A stretch of 64,000 nucleotides of DNA from Cyanoderma ruficeps (Eukaryota; Chordata; Aves; Passeriformes; Timaliidae), in assembly GCA_008694505.1 (NCBI GenBank), contig VZDJ01000047.1, forward strand, positions 4,508,087-4,572,086, read 5' to 3'. The translations under genes were made by a program, and so were the position numbers. Shown here one piece after another: positions 26,395 to 40,555 of the stretch. Numbering within the stretch: the stretch's first letter is position 1; each line of letters starts with the position of its first letter. The notes beneath the pieces were generated by a model. That model had not been told where the DNA came from. It saw nothing but the letters and a program-made list of their open reading frames with translations, and did no database searches.

Positions 26395-29300
26395 TCCTGT
26401 CATCTTGCATCCTACAGGACCATGCACCACCCAGCAGTTGGGAATGAGCATCCTCTGTGGGGTGTGTGCTGCTGAGAACAGTCACTGCAGAATGATCTGC
26501 CATGTCAGTAACACTTCCTTTAGTCTGTGCCCAGGCTGCTGCAGGCACTTGTTTATTCTTTCTTCTTCTCCATCTGATTTTTTTGTTTTAGGGTTTCCTT
26601 CTGCTGAGATCTTGTATTCTCTCAGCTGGGTTTTGTTTAGCAGCTCAAAGGAACAGGGCCAGCAATGCCTGGAGTCACATGAGAGCAAGATTTCTCCTTC
26701 TAAGCTCTAGAAATAAGCAGCACCCGTATTCTATCCGTTCACCTTCTTACATTGTTGTTTAGATCAAAATCTGTGCGTCTAAAGGTCACTGAATTCCTTG
26801 ATGTGTAAATGTGCAGCTGTTTCCTCCCACTCTGCTGCTGTTCTTCCTAAATGGAGCACCCTTTCCTTGGTTGAATTTGAGAATCCACATTCCAGCTTTT
26901 TCAACATGACCAGAATTGGATTCCCCGGGATGCAGCTTCCCAAAGGCTGGGCTAGAATCCCTCCTCCCATCCACCTGGTGTGGGTGTATCCTGTCAGTGG
27001 GGAGCGGGTGAGGAATCTCATTCCCATCTGGTTCTGTTGTTATCACCTGTCTCCCTGGGTCTTGCATCACAGGCAGGGCCTTGCACTTGCAGAAAAAAGC
27101 AGAATTTCTCTTTTTCTAGAGTAACTGACGTACAGGCCCACACCTCCAAGAACCAGCTTGGTACTGAAGGCCAAGAACTTCCTTCTGAGGCGTTTCGTGC
27201 CTGAGGCTACTTTGTGCTTGGAAACAAGTGCCTGGAGAGCTGTTCAGCTGCACTTCTGGGGGAAGCAGCAAGGACAGGGAGAACTCAAGGGACATGTGAG
27301 ATCTTGTCAAAATTCTATTCTTACACATCATTCTCTGGTCAGATCGTTGTTGCACCACCAGAACTCACCCTGGTCTTCCAGTGAAGACTCCTGTGTGATA
27401 GGGATGAACGTGCTGAGACATCAACATTGGAAGTTAGCATTAGGATAATTTGCAAAGAAAAACAATTCTTTTTTCTATTATTATGTAAAATAACTCTAGC
27501 AAGTAGTAATTTGGGGTTTTTTGGGTATGCTGTTGCTCTTGAAGTAGCAAAAGAGATTTTTGTGTTAGAAATGTTTTCTTCCAAGTCCCGTGTTGCTTTT
27601 AGGGCTGGTATGAAGACTTCCATTCATGATCTGTACATTTATCATCAGCTCCAAACAAGTTTTGGCTGATTTTCTGGTGCATCTATCAAGAAAAGATTAG
27701 GGTCATCAATGTAGGAGGCTTAATATAGTAGAAGTTTTCCAAGATGGATATAAGGCTCTCTATAAAATAAAAATGCAAGCACAAATGAATAGAGGTGTTC
27801 AGAACTTGATGAATTTCACCTGTTCCGTTACATTCAGTATCCAGTTCCATAAGAACTCTCCTGAAAATTCCAATTAGACACTGGTCCCTGAGCTGTTTAT
27901 CCCAGGGTGGTTTTCAGTATTTTCTCTGAAACATTTTAATAGTATTTTGTAAACTCAGGAAGCTGTTGGTAGTTAGTTTGATTTGGGCTTACCTCTGTTT
28001 TCATTGAATTAATACCTAAAAAATAAGGGAAGTTTCTGTACACACTTCAAACAGCAAACCATAAAGGAAAAGGAAAGAAAATTCAAACAGTTTTATGCAG
28101 CTTATTATATCTGACAGTCCTTGGGAGAGGACTGAATAAATAATAGTAGACTGAATCACTTTGTAAACTTCATTCAAGAAACTTTAAAATGATGAAATAA
28201 ATCTCATTCTCTCAGAGCTGATGGTTTGTTTTTCCTCCTTGCCCTTGCAGAGGATGCAAGTGGTTTGCTAAGTACAGCAGTAGAGTCATTCTGCAGATTA
28301 CTTTACCCAAAACAAACAGGCTTTGTTCTTACCTCTCAGGTCTGCAATCTGGTAGGGTAGGTGTGCACGACAGATTCTTGATAAATAAATGCATAATAAA
28401 ATGTGGCTAGACTTTATTTTTTCCCCAATGTATTGTAATATCAAAAAGAGCTTGGCAGATACTTTACCTTTGCTGTGGCAGGTATGAACGTAATTATTCC
28501 TCATCCTTGCAAGTGTAAAAGAAAAAAAAACCAGAAACAAAAACAAAACCACTTTGTTGCTGGCCAGGATTAAAACTGAAGCTTGCCTTTTGGTGGTGAC
28601 ATGAAGAAAGGAATTAACTTTGGTGATATGAATTCTATTGCCTAGCTAATCTACACATTTCATTCACTCCAATCCTTTAACTGGTTTGAAAATCAAATGC
28701 AGGGAGGCAGGATTTGTTTGAAGCTTCCATAGCTCTCATTACTTTTTAATGACCTTTCCCTCAAGAACTGTATCCCACTCTTTTTCTCACTTCTGCTTCT
28801 GTAATGGGGGCTGTCACACACAGAAATATCCACGTTGCTGTTTTCTTTAGAATGATGCATATAATTAAATTTAAAAACTTATTTCAAGGACTGAACAGAT
28901 TGTTAAAAACAGGAGAGGGTGAGATGGGAATTGCAAAGCCACTGGGTAAATTGGAGTGGGAGCTATTGGGGGAGGAAGTTATCCAGAGGAGAAAGGCAAG
29001 AGGACAGAAAGGAGAAATGATGGTCAGGGAGGTGGTCAGATAAAGGAGGGGAAAAATCACAGCAGAGCCTCTGCGGACACAAGGGGTGCATGAAGGAGTA
29101 AATCTCCAGTGAGGGTGAAGAACCTGGTGTCAATTAGCAGGAAAATATTTTGTGATCTGTACTGAGCTATTAGTTCTATTCGGGTTACTTCACTTTTCTC
29201 TGTCCTTCGTTTGAATTCCCCATTTTTCTCCCAGTTGCTCTTTAACCAGATGCTTTGCTTCTCTTCCAACACTTTCACTGACTCAGCTAGAATCCCCTTG

Positions 29301-32300
29301 TCTGTACTGTTTTGGTTTGGTTTTTTAACTCTAAAAAAAGCCTGGTGCCATTTTCTTCATTATTTCACTCTGTAATTTTGGGGGGACTTTTCTTTCTTTC
29401 TTCTGTAGAAATAATTAGCTTTCTTCCTGTAATAGTGAGAATAATTTGACTTTGTATAAATCAAAGCGGGCCTATAATATAATAGAGGAATCCAGAAAAT
29501 GCTGGTAGCAATTATAAAAATGCAGAGTTTAAACTAGAAGTAGATTTTTATTGTCAGCAGTGAAACCCTTAACTTTTCATAAATGAAAGCCATCCTCTCT
29601 AACACAAGTGTCCTTTTCATAAGCAAATTACTGTGATATGCAGTTAATCTATTAAATGATTTGCTTTAGTTCAGAGACTTCGTCCTTTATGGCAAATTAT
29701 TTTTCTAAGAGACCAAAGCTACTTCATTAGCTTCCCAAAATATGAGGCAATTATTAATTAGATACATCTTTTTTTCCTTACCAATAAATAATCTAATGCA
29801 CGTTTGGCTGCAGCAAAGTCTCAGCTATGCAGTAAAATCTTCTAGCCTTGATTTCAGAAATTAGTTTTTCCGTCCAGAAAAGCATTCCCTGGAACTGCTG
29901 AGCAATTGTGACCTCTGCTGGAAGCCTTAAAGTGGCTTCTGATAGATAGCAACCATTGGAAATCATCATTACTGTTACTTCAGGCACTGATCTGCAGCGT
30001 GCTGGGCACTGTACAGACGGATTAAAAGATTGCACACCTAGCCTGGGGAGTTTGCAGGATAAATAGGAAAGGAACATACAGCATAAATACAAAATAAAAA
30101 TGAAATCAAGGAGGTCATCAACGGCAGTGGCTCTTAAACTACATGTTTGAACAACCTTGGAAATTGCGTGAGATACTGATGAATATTCACCATGCTTATG
30201 GACATGGTCTTAAGTATCCTGATAAGCCAAATACTCCAACTTTTTAGTTGAAACAATTCTCCTTATCATTATGTCTAAATACAACAGTGAAACAGGGCTA
30301 GTTTTGGGGTTTTTTAAGAAGAAATTCAGTATTGAGTTTGCGCTGGAAAAAAAAAACGAGATTCACCCATTATGACAGAGGGAGGCTTTAGTGGAATTAC
30401 AAAGAACTGTGTGTTCATTGATCTGGGGTTGCCTTAAGCCACCATTGATGATTCCAGCCCAGAGCAAACCTCGAGGTGCTCATCACCCCAGCGCTCCCAG
30501 TGATTCAAGGCTGCGTGCCTTGAAATGCAGAAAGAAATGGACAATAAAACACAAATTTCATTTGTATTCTTGGAAAGAGACGTCTACGTTTGACAATCTA
30601 TAGGGACGAATGAACTGACTGTGGAGTTTTGAAAAATGCAAATGAGTTTGTGGCTTTTCTCAGAGTGGAGCGTTTGGCATCCTGAACATATGGTTCAGAA
30701 AGGCTCCAGCAACTGTTTAGTGTGGTTAAAAACAGGGCTGTGGGAATTCTAAAAAGCAATGCAGCAAGATCCGAGCTCTTGATGTCAGAAGGCCCTGAAG
30801 CCAAGGCTGTCTTGCTCTTCCCTGTGCATCCCTGCCTTCTGCGGTGATCTGTACGGCATGAGTGCCATTTTTAAAAAATATCTTTATATTGTGATTGTGT
30901 GGAAATGCAGGCACATCTGTAAGAACCTCTTAGGTGCAAGTGTCATGTAATGAAAAACTGACCTGCATGAAACTCGTTGGGAAACAGGATTAGTTTAGTA
31001 CAAAGAGCAGGCCGTTTAGTGCATGCTCAAACCTGATTGTCACGCTTGAAGGAACCAGCTTGCCATCCCAATTAAACCTTCAGGCATTCTTTGAATAAAT
31101 GGGAAAGCTTCCTTTGCTTTTGGTCAAGTGATGGGTTTAGCCTCTAAGTAGCTTACAGTGTATAAACAGCCCTGGAAGAGAAGGGGGAAAGAGGCAGGGA
31201 AGAGCTGGGAGATGGGATTTCTGACTACAGCAGGGAAAGGGCACTATGAACCCTCTGCCTATTCCTTTTCCTTCTAGCAGAGCAGCTGGGGAGGGCCTTG
31301 TCATTTCTCGGAATTCCTGGAGAGGAAGAATATTCAGAGAAGACTTAAAAGATTATTTACTGAGGACAGAAACAAACTTGGAATGTTTCTCTTTTCCTCA
31401 AGAGAATAAGTCTTCAGGCAGGCCTTTTGATGAACTTAAATATAACTGAAATATAAATCAAATACCAAAATGACCACATTCTTTATTTCCTATGGATTTT
31501 AACTTCTTATACATCCCTATTTATTTCAATATGTCTGTTTAACCCTTCTTGGCTTTTGCAGGGACCTTGAAGGTGCTTTTTTGTCACAGCTTAGTTATCA
31601 GGCTTCAACAATGTGCTTTGAATTGTTCCAGATCCTTTCAGTGCAGGTGCAGAGCATAAACCAAGTGATGAAACTGTGAATCAAGAGGAATGTTAGATGG
31701 TATTCTTTTTTTTTTCTTTGCATATTCTAGAATATTATTTTGTTTTTAAAAGACTTAGATTTTCCTGGAGGAGCGCGGGAGGGAAATAATATCCTTGAAG
31801 TGCTGGTGGAACAGCTGGAGCAGAATTCAGAGGAAAATAAGATATTTTTTCTTTATTTTTTCTTTGCTTTTAAACCGAGGAAAGGGTTTCATGCATCAGT
31901 GTCTTACAGGGATGAAGACAAGGAATTTTTTACCTTTTGAGATTGCAACGAAGAACCAACAACTAATAAAAAACAGCGTAGCAAAAAGAACAACATAATT
32001 TCAAAGCACACATTAAGGTAAAATCCTTTTGAAATCACATCAGCATTCTGCTGGGCAGTGAATAGAGAGGATATTAGTCCTCATTTCCTCATTGCCAAAC
32101 AGACGAGTTGAACGAGACTGGCCCAGTATGATGAGATATCTGAAATCATGTCAGGCTGCCTTTGGAATTACTAGGGAGAAAAAATAAATTCTAACTCAGT
32201 CTTTGGAGGAGCTGCTCTGTCATTGAGCCTAATGTGACCTCATGGCCACCCAGAGACCCTTTAACAGGTGTGCCTGAACTAGAGGGAATCTGACTCAAAA

Positions 32301-34952
32301 TCAGACAGAGGATATTCCTGGAGATTTCAAGGCAGGACAGTACCTATATTTAATTGGGACTGTGAATAGCTAAAATGCTCGAAAATATGGGGAGTCATGT
32401 TTCTGATAACTGTGGGGTGTAGAGTCCAAAAGGGGTCACGGGTTAGATTTGGCCACGAGCTGTAAAAATAAGCTTGCAGATGAGCAACTGAAAATGTGAC
32501 TATCCTCTAAAGATGCATTCCCAAATTGTGAACAGCTGTACTCATTGCAAATCTGAGAAACTGCAAAGTCTGTATAAATTCTTTGTGAAGACCTAAATAC
32601 TCAAAGTATATATTGTGCGCTATGATAAGATTTTGAAGTGGTGGGAGTGAAATATTCCTAATTGAGAAAGCTTTGCCCAATACGAGGACAAGACAAATTA
32701 TGACTGCCAACAACACAACTGGGATTTAAATTCTAAGCAGGTGAGAATGCAAGGTGAAAGGAAATGCATTTCTCAGCTTGTGGGTGCCTTGTTTGAAGCT
32801 GAGCGTTGCAGGCAGTAAGTACAGACTTACCTAAGTAATATTTTGTACATTTTATACATTTTATACTGCCCCCAGTCCCCGTAGCCTCCTGATTACATTA
32901 GTATTCTAAATCCTCTGCACTCCCTTTGAGGAGGAAGTGCTAACTTTGGCAACTGCGGTTTCCCAGCTCTAAGCCTAATGAAAAGGGAGTTCAAGTGAAA
33001 AACCTTTTGGTTTGTTGTGCTTCTGCTGCTGAAGAGCCAGCAGAGGGAGCTTAAGGAACAAACCCACTTCCCAGGGCTTATTAATAATGCAGAGGTACAT
33101 AACCAAATAAACAAAAGTCTGCCACGGTAGCCTATTCCCTGTAGGAAATGGGAGGAAAAAGAAAATCGGTAGCTCCTGAAAATGGTAAAATCAGTAGGGA
33201 AAGGAAACTTTCCTAGTAAACAAGAATGCAGTAAAATTAACATTAAAAAAATTAGAGGTTTAAGATCTATAAATCTCTGTCAGATTTATGGAGAATAGAT
33301 GGTACTGCTGTGTTCTTGAACTTTCATCTGTACCCAAAAAATTGATCATTAGTTTTGTTTACTTTTGCTTTTTTACGAATGCTCACAGTTTTGAAAAGCA
33401 GCGTCTTGACTTTTTCCTTTCCACGCCATTGTCTTACAGCTGCTGTGACTTCTGGGAAAATAGTTGGGATAGATTTGCCCTGCGCTTTCTAACACAGTAG
33501 AATAATGTCCAAAAAATTCCTGAGTCCTTTTATCTCTTCACCTATCTCAGTAGACTGTAAGCAATAAACAAACAGGAAAATAATGTCCATCCCTTCTTCA
33601 GGGAGCTACATCACAACCCTCAGTTGGCTTTTCCAACTTAGACAAGCTCCAGGATCCCTTGGCAGAGCAGGGACAGGGGAACTCTCGTTCCTGCTCAGCT
33701 GAGAGCCTGGGGCACTGTCAGAATGTCACCAGCACCTTATTTCAAGCGTGGAAATGCTGCATGAGCTGGCATCTTTGAGGAACATCATTTTGGGAAACTA
33801 TATAAAGGTCTGGAGAAGACATGAAGTGTGTTCTCAGGTGGTTTTTCTTTCCTTGTTCTGAAATATGTATATTTTTGTGCTCGATCTTTATGGCACTACT
33901 AGTTATAGAAGGGTTGGGGTTTAAATGAAATCATATCAAAGATTTCCTAAGAACTGGTGGCTAGAAAGATTGCTTAGTATTGAATAAGAATTTTCTAAGA
34001 ACGACTTTGCTGTTAGAGCCCAATATTGATCGTGCAGCTTGTGGCAGAGTGTCCACAGGGCACGCTGTAAAATTATATCCTCTCACTTAATTTCTTTCAC
34101 TTGTGGTGTGTTAGAGACCAGCTGCTGAAACAAGTGTCAGTGATCTATAGCCTTGCTGAATGTACAGTTGATTTCCAGCTCCACACACATTTATTTCACG
34201 TGGTCCCTCCTGAGTGCCAAGTTCGGGGGTGCTCTCCTTGAAAATGCAAGGCTTTCAAGTTATTATGCACACTGCTCTGATTTGCTTTTCATCTCCATAA
34301 ATAAAACTGGTTTATGGCTTTGACAACAGGAAGGCAGACCCCCTCAATAAAACATTTCTGAGTTCCTTTCTTCTTCTTGTGGGTCAATACAGCACTTGGC
34401 TGCCTGCCTCTTTACAGCCAAGCGATCAATCCCCTTCAGAAAAGACCTAGACCAATTTCACACTTGCTGTGTTACTTCATAATTGGCCCAGTTCATTCCA
34501 GTGTCAAAATTATTTATTTTGCCACGATGATAATCTCTTTCCAGTAGTCCTAAAGTGTCACCTTGTGGCTTGTACTGGTTATGGTTTTATATCTTCAAGA
34601 GAAAACATATCTAAGCATCAAATCTAGAAAATGTGTAAGCTTCTCTCCGGACATTGATAAAATTAATTTGCGGAGTCAAGATTATTTTATTTTAAGTGAG
34701 ATTGCATTATTGGGGTTTACTTTTGAAATCACTGGTGATAGGTACAAGCAAAAATCTACTAAGTTGTTCATAATCTATTTAGAAGCTACTGATAGATTTT
34801 TCTGTGGTTAAATAGAAAGTCAAATGGCTTTAGGATGTGTGAAAAAACAAAACATAACAAATATTAGATCTTTAAAATGCTGCCTGCTGAGTAATAAACC
34901 TAATTTTCACACTACAATGAAACAAACAGAAATGTTAATTTTGAGTGGAAAA
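26395..34952. other. LRCH2 intron sequence, no gene seen
   Basis: About 8.5 kb of AT-rich DNA. No CR1, LTR or convincing exon was recognised. Several TAATTA-rich, repeat-poor stretches (for example 29400-29800) could be regulatory or conserved elements, but that cannot be judged here. Confidence 0.4.
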
Positions 34953-34958
34953 TGCAGG

Positions 34959-35472
34959 TGTTCCCTGACTGTTTTGCTAGTGGGCAGGGTCAGAGACAGA
35001 CACCAACTTAAGGAACAGTGGTATTTACTATGATGTAAAACTGCAAAGAATCACAAAAGGAAAAGCTAAGCAAGGCACCTACCGTGAGCAAAGAATTACA
35101 AAGGGATAAGCTGAGCTATGCTAATCGTTGTTAGGGAAGAATGCTTACAGTGATTAAAAAAGATACATCACCCAATGAAGATACATCATCCAAGTCCAAG
35201 AGACATCAGCTTTGGGAGGAAGCTTTCATAGCCAAGGACTGGAGAACCACAGCAGGAACTGGGAACTCCTGCAGTGCCTCCACCTTTGCAGGCCACGAGG
35301 GTCCCCCACTTTGCTGTGACAGTGATCCAGCTTCTATACTGCTAAACCACTTGACATAATTTCTAATTTCATTTTCCTGCCAGCTTTCTCCCAAAGCCTG
35401 GCCAGGGCTCAAGGGTGTTGTCTTTGATCCTACACCCAATTAAGCCAGAAGTGGCCTTATCCTGTTTCTAGA
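34959..35472. mobile_element. Probable solo LTR
   Basis: 514 bp from TGTTCCCTGACTG to CCTGTTTCTAGA, flanked by perfect TGCAGG repeats (34953-34958 and 35473-35478). The body (GGTCAGAGACAGACACCAAC, then CAGTGGTATTTACTATGATG) is, from memory, of avian LTR type. The right end is AGA rather than the usual ACA, so either the end is mutated or the edge is slightly off. Confidence 0.6.
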
Positions 35473-35478
35473 TGCAGG

Positions 35479-38400
35479 AAGGCGAACACGTTTTGCCAAT
35501 AAATAAACACATATAACAATACTTCACTAATGAGCAACTATTTATAAAACATTTAGTTGGAAGGTTCATCCAAAGATCAGTTTTGGCTTGGGCTTATTGT
35601 CCAGGCCTCTGTACTTCACTGACCCAGAGCACAGGGGATCTAAATTCATCTGAACAAAGGGCAGTGGAATTAATGCATAGACAAGATGATCTTTCTGAGA
35701 TGAGACCTGCTAATGAAAAATATTCCTGTTGTTTCCAGCTCATTTGTGTGTAATATTTTGTACTGCATAACATGTTTTTAAAATAGATTTTTGAGTTATA
35801 AGTTGTGAATGAGCTAGCACAAATACCCACTTCAGTGATGGCTTCCAATGCTTCTGAAGTACTGCTAAGGTAAATTAGATATTGATTTCTGACAAAATGG
35901 AAGATTTGTCTCATTGCTGAATTTTGAACCTTACATATTAAATAAGAATTTGATAGCCGATGCTAAAACTTATTGTTCCATTTGGCATATCCAGAATCCT
36001 AAACTGAAAGATGCCACTGCACAAAACAAACAAACAAAAAACAACAACAGCAAACTGTTTTCCCAGTCAGCTCTGCTCTGCTGGAGCTTTGAGTGATGAC
36101 TCTGAAGCTTTTCCTTTTTGCCAAATCATTTTCTTGGGGTGTCAGGTTATTTCTGCTCCAAGCAGGAAACTAATGACAGCTGTGACGGGCAGAGTCTGTG
36201 TTCACACACACGCAGGTGGATTCCTCACTGGCTGACACTGTTCACTGAGAGCAACAGATTGAATTCATTATTCCTGGGTATCTGTTATCTGCAAATCTCA
36301 TGTCTTAAACCAGGCTTGCTGATAAAGCGAGAGAGATTTCGCGACCAAGAACTTCAAGAAAACAACTGCTGACAGTTTAGCATGAAGAATTTAGAAATTA
36401 AATATGTAGCCAAAAAAAAAAATCTTTTTCTTCACCCTTTAGTATTTAACTTCTCTTTTAACATCAAAATTATAAACCCTGAGTCAGAATATGTGATGAG
36501 ATTCTGCTGAAAGTCACTAGCAACGGTATAACAATACTAAAATTATTTATGTCAAGGGACGTAAAGTTAAATGAGCTAGACCTTGGGTTCAAAGAGAAAA
36601 TGAGGTTTTATGTAAATTAAAACAGATTTTTACTGGCCACTAATCAAGTGTTTACCTGTTTCCATTAAAACCACATTGAGTTTAATCAGTATGCCTTCTA
36701 ATGTAGGCATTTCTCCCGAAATAAGGAGCATATTTGTCATGAATATTTAAATTGGATTTTAAGTCCATGAAAGTTTAATTTGAATAAAAAGTGAGGTGGT
36801 TTTCTCAGGGTTGAAAGTCAGCATCCTCAGATCCTATTCAAAAGTTGTAAACAAATTTTCAAATTAATGGTCTCCAAAGACTTCCTCTTAGCATTAGGGA
36901 TTAAATGTCTTTAATTGCAAAAGGCTTAAATGTAACTACAGTTAATGGAACGCTATCTGTACATAAATATAAGGGTTTTGTTTCTGGAAACTAAAGAGAA
37001 CTATTACTGAATAATTCAGAAATGGGCAGAATACAGAGTATTTTAAATATAAAACATGTAGATATAACTGCACCTTATTCAAATCTCTGTGGAAAAAAGG
37101 GTCTGTGCATATTGATTTCTGTGGATATATACTGTATGTACACAAACAGAAGTGAAGCATTTCATGCTGTAAAGAGAAACCAGAACACAAGGGAGCAGGG
37201 AGTTGACAAATGATGAACAAGTAAATAATTTTGTGTTCTCCAGCAATTCAGAGCACAGCCTCTCCTAATTTGTCCTGCCTTTTCACAGGAAGCCAGACAG
37301 ACCAACAACAGCTCAACTTCCTGTGAGCACTCGATGCTTTATGACCTTTAAAGTTAAGCCCTTAATAAAACCCTGGTTCTGTTGAAGTTCATTCGACACT
37401 TATCATGGACTGGAACAAAGCCAGCCAGACACCCCTATTATTCCAAAAACAGAGCCATGTTTTCTTTGACCTTCCAAGGTTTATCTCAGCTAAGCCGGAG
37501 GCAATGGAGCTGTATTGGAGGTGTAGTATTGCTGGTGATGCTCTTTAAACAAGGCCACAAGTCCACGTGAGGAAGGCTGTCAGCAGGCTGGTTATCACTG
37601 CTCGTCACTGTCACAGGGGCTGGCAGGGCTGCTCAGTCACTCAGCCAGTTCAGTGACTGCTGAAAGATGAAGGGCTGGATATAAATGATGTAAATGTTCG
37701 TGAATGGATGCACTGTGCTGTGATACTGGCTGTCACTCAGGTTCACTGAGGGTAGGAAATGTTATTCCTTGCTGGAGGAGCTTGGTCTCAGCGGTTTGAG
37801 GGGATTGCTGCTGTACAGAATGAATCCTCACAGACAAGATGGACTGCAAAGATGTTACCTGAGGAGAAAGGAGCAAGCAGGGGCAGGCATAAATGTTGAC
37901 AGGGGTCATTCACACTACATGTGAGATCTGGAAAGCCATGGAATTGAAGGCAGGATTCCCTGAGGCTTTGATGTAACCAGGGTTTCGCTCTTGATCCCTG
38001 ACCTGCACACTTGCTACTTCCAAGTTCCTACACATACTCTCCCCAGCCTTGCCTTTCAGCAGTTTGGGTTTGATAAACAGCCTTGACATTGTTTGTTAAA
38101 CTGACTTCAAGTATTTTGATCAAGACTTGGATTAACAATACATAGAACATAGCCCCCTTTCTGTTAGCTCCATAAGATGTGTGATAATTGCCTTTATTCA
38201 GTGATTATTTTACCTCACATTTTCATAGGTAATTTCTCTCCAAAAGAATTTTACCTGTGAGTCATCATTGGCCGAAACTGAACAGATTTCCTCCACTGGC
38301 AAGAATGATGGTGTAAGAATCAGACAGGGAATGGCAATGGAGAGGCAGGAATGTTTTTGTATTTTTACTCTTGAATACAGTCACTGGTCTCCAGGTTTTG

Positions 38401-38989
38401 ACTCGTGTGTCTCCCACAAACAGAAACAATAAACATAGGTTCATTACCTTTTACTTTGACAGGTAGTTCCCAAAGAACTTTGGGAATATATTTAAGAAAC
38501 AGAATCTCAGTTTTTGTCTCAATTTTTATTCTTGCTTTTTAAAACCAACCAGAAACTACTGTGGAAAATAGCCCTTGTGTATCAGAGAACCCTAGCGAGT
38601 TAAAAGGCAGAGAAAAAGAACAGATTCAAAACTATTTTTAATCTTGAGAAAAGTAACCTTAGATTTCCATAAAATGCTTCTTGTAAATGTTCCTTCCCCA
38701 TCCCAGAGATGGCAGTCCGGTTTTCCCTGGTGACGGCCCCGCTGGAGTTGCGAGGCGAGGATGAGGCGCCTAACGCAGTCAGAACTTGCCATCTCGTGGC
38801 ACGTTTGTGCATTACCGCGGTTAGAATTCCAATCAATTAAGGATTTTTACATTCAACGAAGTGTAGATCAGCGTGTGTAGGCCCTCATAAAGGTATCTAG
38901 CCTCGCCTCGCATTAGACAGTAAAAAACCTAAGGGGGTCAGGTATCCATTGGCGATTTATCAGTCGCGGCAGCTTTAATGAGGCTCAAA
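35479..38989. other. LRCH2 intron sequence, no gene seen
   Basis: AT-rich until about 38700, where CpG content starts to rise (ATGGCAGTCCGG, GTTGCGAGGCGAGG). No exon-like segment was recognised. Confidence 0.45.
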
Positions 38990-39960
38990 TGATGCATAAA
39001 TGATGCACGGACCAGGCTGGCGGGTCCCCCCCAGCTCAGCGGCTCCGGGGGCTCGGCCGGGGGGGAAACGGACAAATGGACACTGATGGACAAACGGACC
39101 AACGGGCACTCGGACTCGCGGACACTCGGACTGATGGACAAATGGACCAACGGGCACTCGGACTGACGGACATTCGGACAACCGCCCCGGCGCTCCCGGC
39201 AGCACCGCGGAGGCGGCAGCGGCTACTCTGCTGCCCCGCTCCCGTTGTTGCTCTTGCCCTTCCTCCTCCTCCTGTCCCTCCGCCGGGCTCCCTCTCCCCC
39301 GTCGCGGTCTCCGTTCCGCCCGCCGCCCCCTGCCCGCCCCGGGCCGTTCTGGCTGCGGCGCTGCCGGGCGGGTATCAGCGGAGCTGACATCCGGAGCTGT
39401 CCCGCTGTCCCTGGGCTCCGCCTGGCTCGCCGTGGCTCCAGAGGGGACACAAGCGGTGAGGACCCTCCCGCGCCTGCCGAGGTCCCCGGCCCGGTACCGG
39501 AGAGAGAAGGCGGCCCCGGGGCGGTCGGGGGCCGTCCCTGGCGCCGGGCCGAACGCGGACAGACGCGTCTCACCCGCAGGGAAGGCGGAGGAGGCCCTGC
39601 AGGAGCAGTACCGGGTGAGTTCCCTACCGGGGAGCGGCCGCCTCGGCAGCACCTGCTCGGGGACCGCTGGTGAGCGGCGGGGCCGGAGGGAGAAGGGCAG
39701 AGGAGGACGGGCCGGGCGGCGAGCTCAGACCGATGGTTCTCTGGGCTCGCAGGCGGTCACCAAATGCGCACCCCGGGATGGGATCTCCGTGCCGACAGCC
39801 TCCAGCACCCGCCCTGTGCCGGGACAGCCCCGGGCTGCCGGGACAGCACCACAAACACCCGGGGCCGGCAGCGCCCGCGGGGCTCAGAACCGCGCAAAGG
39901 ACGCTCTGGATCGCAGGGACGAGGGGCCTGAGCTCCTCCCCTGCCCTTGTTTGACTTGCC
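38990..39960. promoter_or_regulatory. CpG island inside LRCH2 intron 1, possible start of another transcript
   Basis: A sharply GC-rich, CpG-rich kilobase about 3.3 kb from LRCH2 exon 1. On the plus strand it has unusually good splice signals: donors AGCG|GTGAGG (39456), CCGG|GTGAGT (39615) and GCTG|GTGAGC (about 39671), and an acceptor CACCCGCAG ending at 39579 that would define a 35-nt exon (39580-39614). No ATG-initiated frame with coding character starts here, so a non-coding or 5'-leader role is more likely than a protein. An alternative LRCH2 promoter is another possibility. Confidence 0.55.
39066..39180. repeat. Tandem duplication in the intronic CpG island
   Basis: Two and a bit copies of a roughly 48-bp unit of the type ACAAATGGACCAACGGGCAC followed by TCGGACT. 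On the minus strand it reads as a repeated VPVGPFVHQ peptide, which is probably incidental. Confidence 0.8.
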
Positions 39961-40324
39961 CCATGATTCAAATTTTTGGGAGTGAAGTGGGAGGGGTAAA
40001 GGCACGGGTTTTCTCCATTTTTTGAATGGAACAGCTGGGCCTTCCCCAGGCCCTTTTTGCCATCTTCCAGCACCCAGGGGCATTTTTCACCACCCGGAGT
40101 TTGTAAACAAGAGTCGAATGTAGTCGAGAAGGCTACAAGGGCTTCCTTCCAGCCTGGCTCTGCACATGCCGAGCCTGCTCTGGGCTCTGCTGGGGCTCAG
40201 CTCTGGGCAAGGCTGGGTCCACTCTCCCCTCATATTGCTCCAGTCAGCTGAATCACAGGGTGGTAAGGAAGGATGCTTCAAGGGAGTTGAAGTTTAACAG
40301 AGTTTTTATTCAAAAAATGAGTGT

Positions 40325-40555
40325 AAAAAACTGGATGTCCTAGCCAGCATAAAACCTACCTGTCCTAACTACCATAACTAGCTCTTAGCTAGCATAAAAA
40401 ACTAGCTGTTACCATAACAGTTTTAGCTAGCAAAACAGACTAGCTGTGATAACTTGCATACCAAACCAGTTGTCCTAACCAGCATAAAAAACTGGCTGTC
40501 TTAACTAGCATAGCAAATTGGTTGTCCTAACTACCATAACAAAAAGCTGTCCTCT
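40325..40555. repeat. Degenerate ~28-bp tandem repeat
   Basis: Repeated variants of CTGTCCTAACTAGCATAAAA with AACTGG between units. About eight diverged copies, some with insertions (TAGCTCTTAGCTAG). AT-rich, in contrast to the neighbouring GC-rich arrays. Confidence 0.8.

Noticed and set aside
38975..39652. 225-codon minus-strand frame in the intronic CpG island
   Set aside because: Arg/Pro/Ala composition and a repeated VPVGPFVHQ from a local duplication; no family resemblance.
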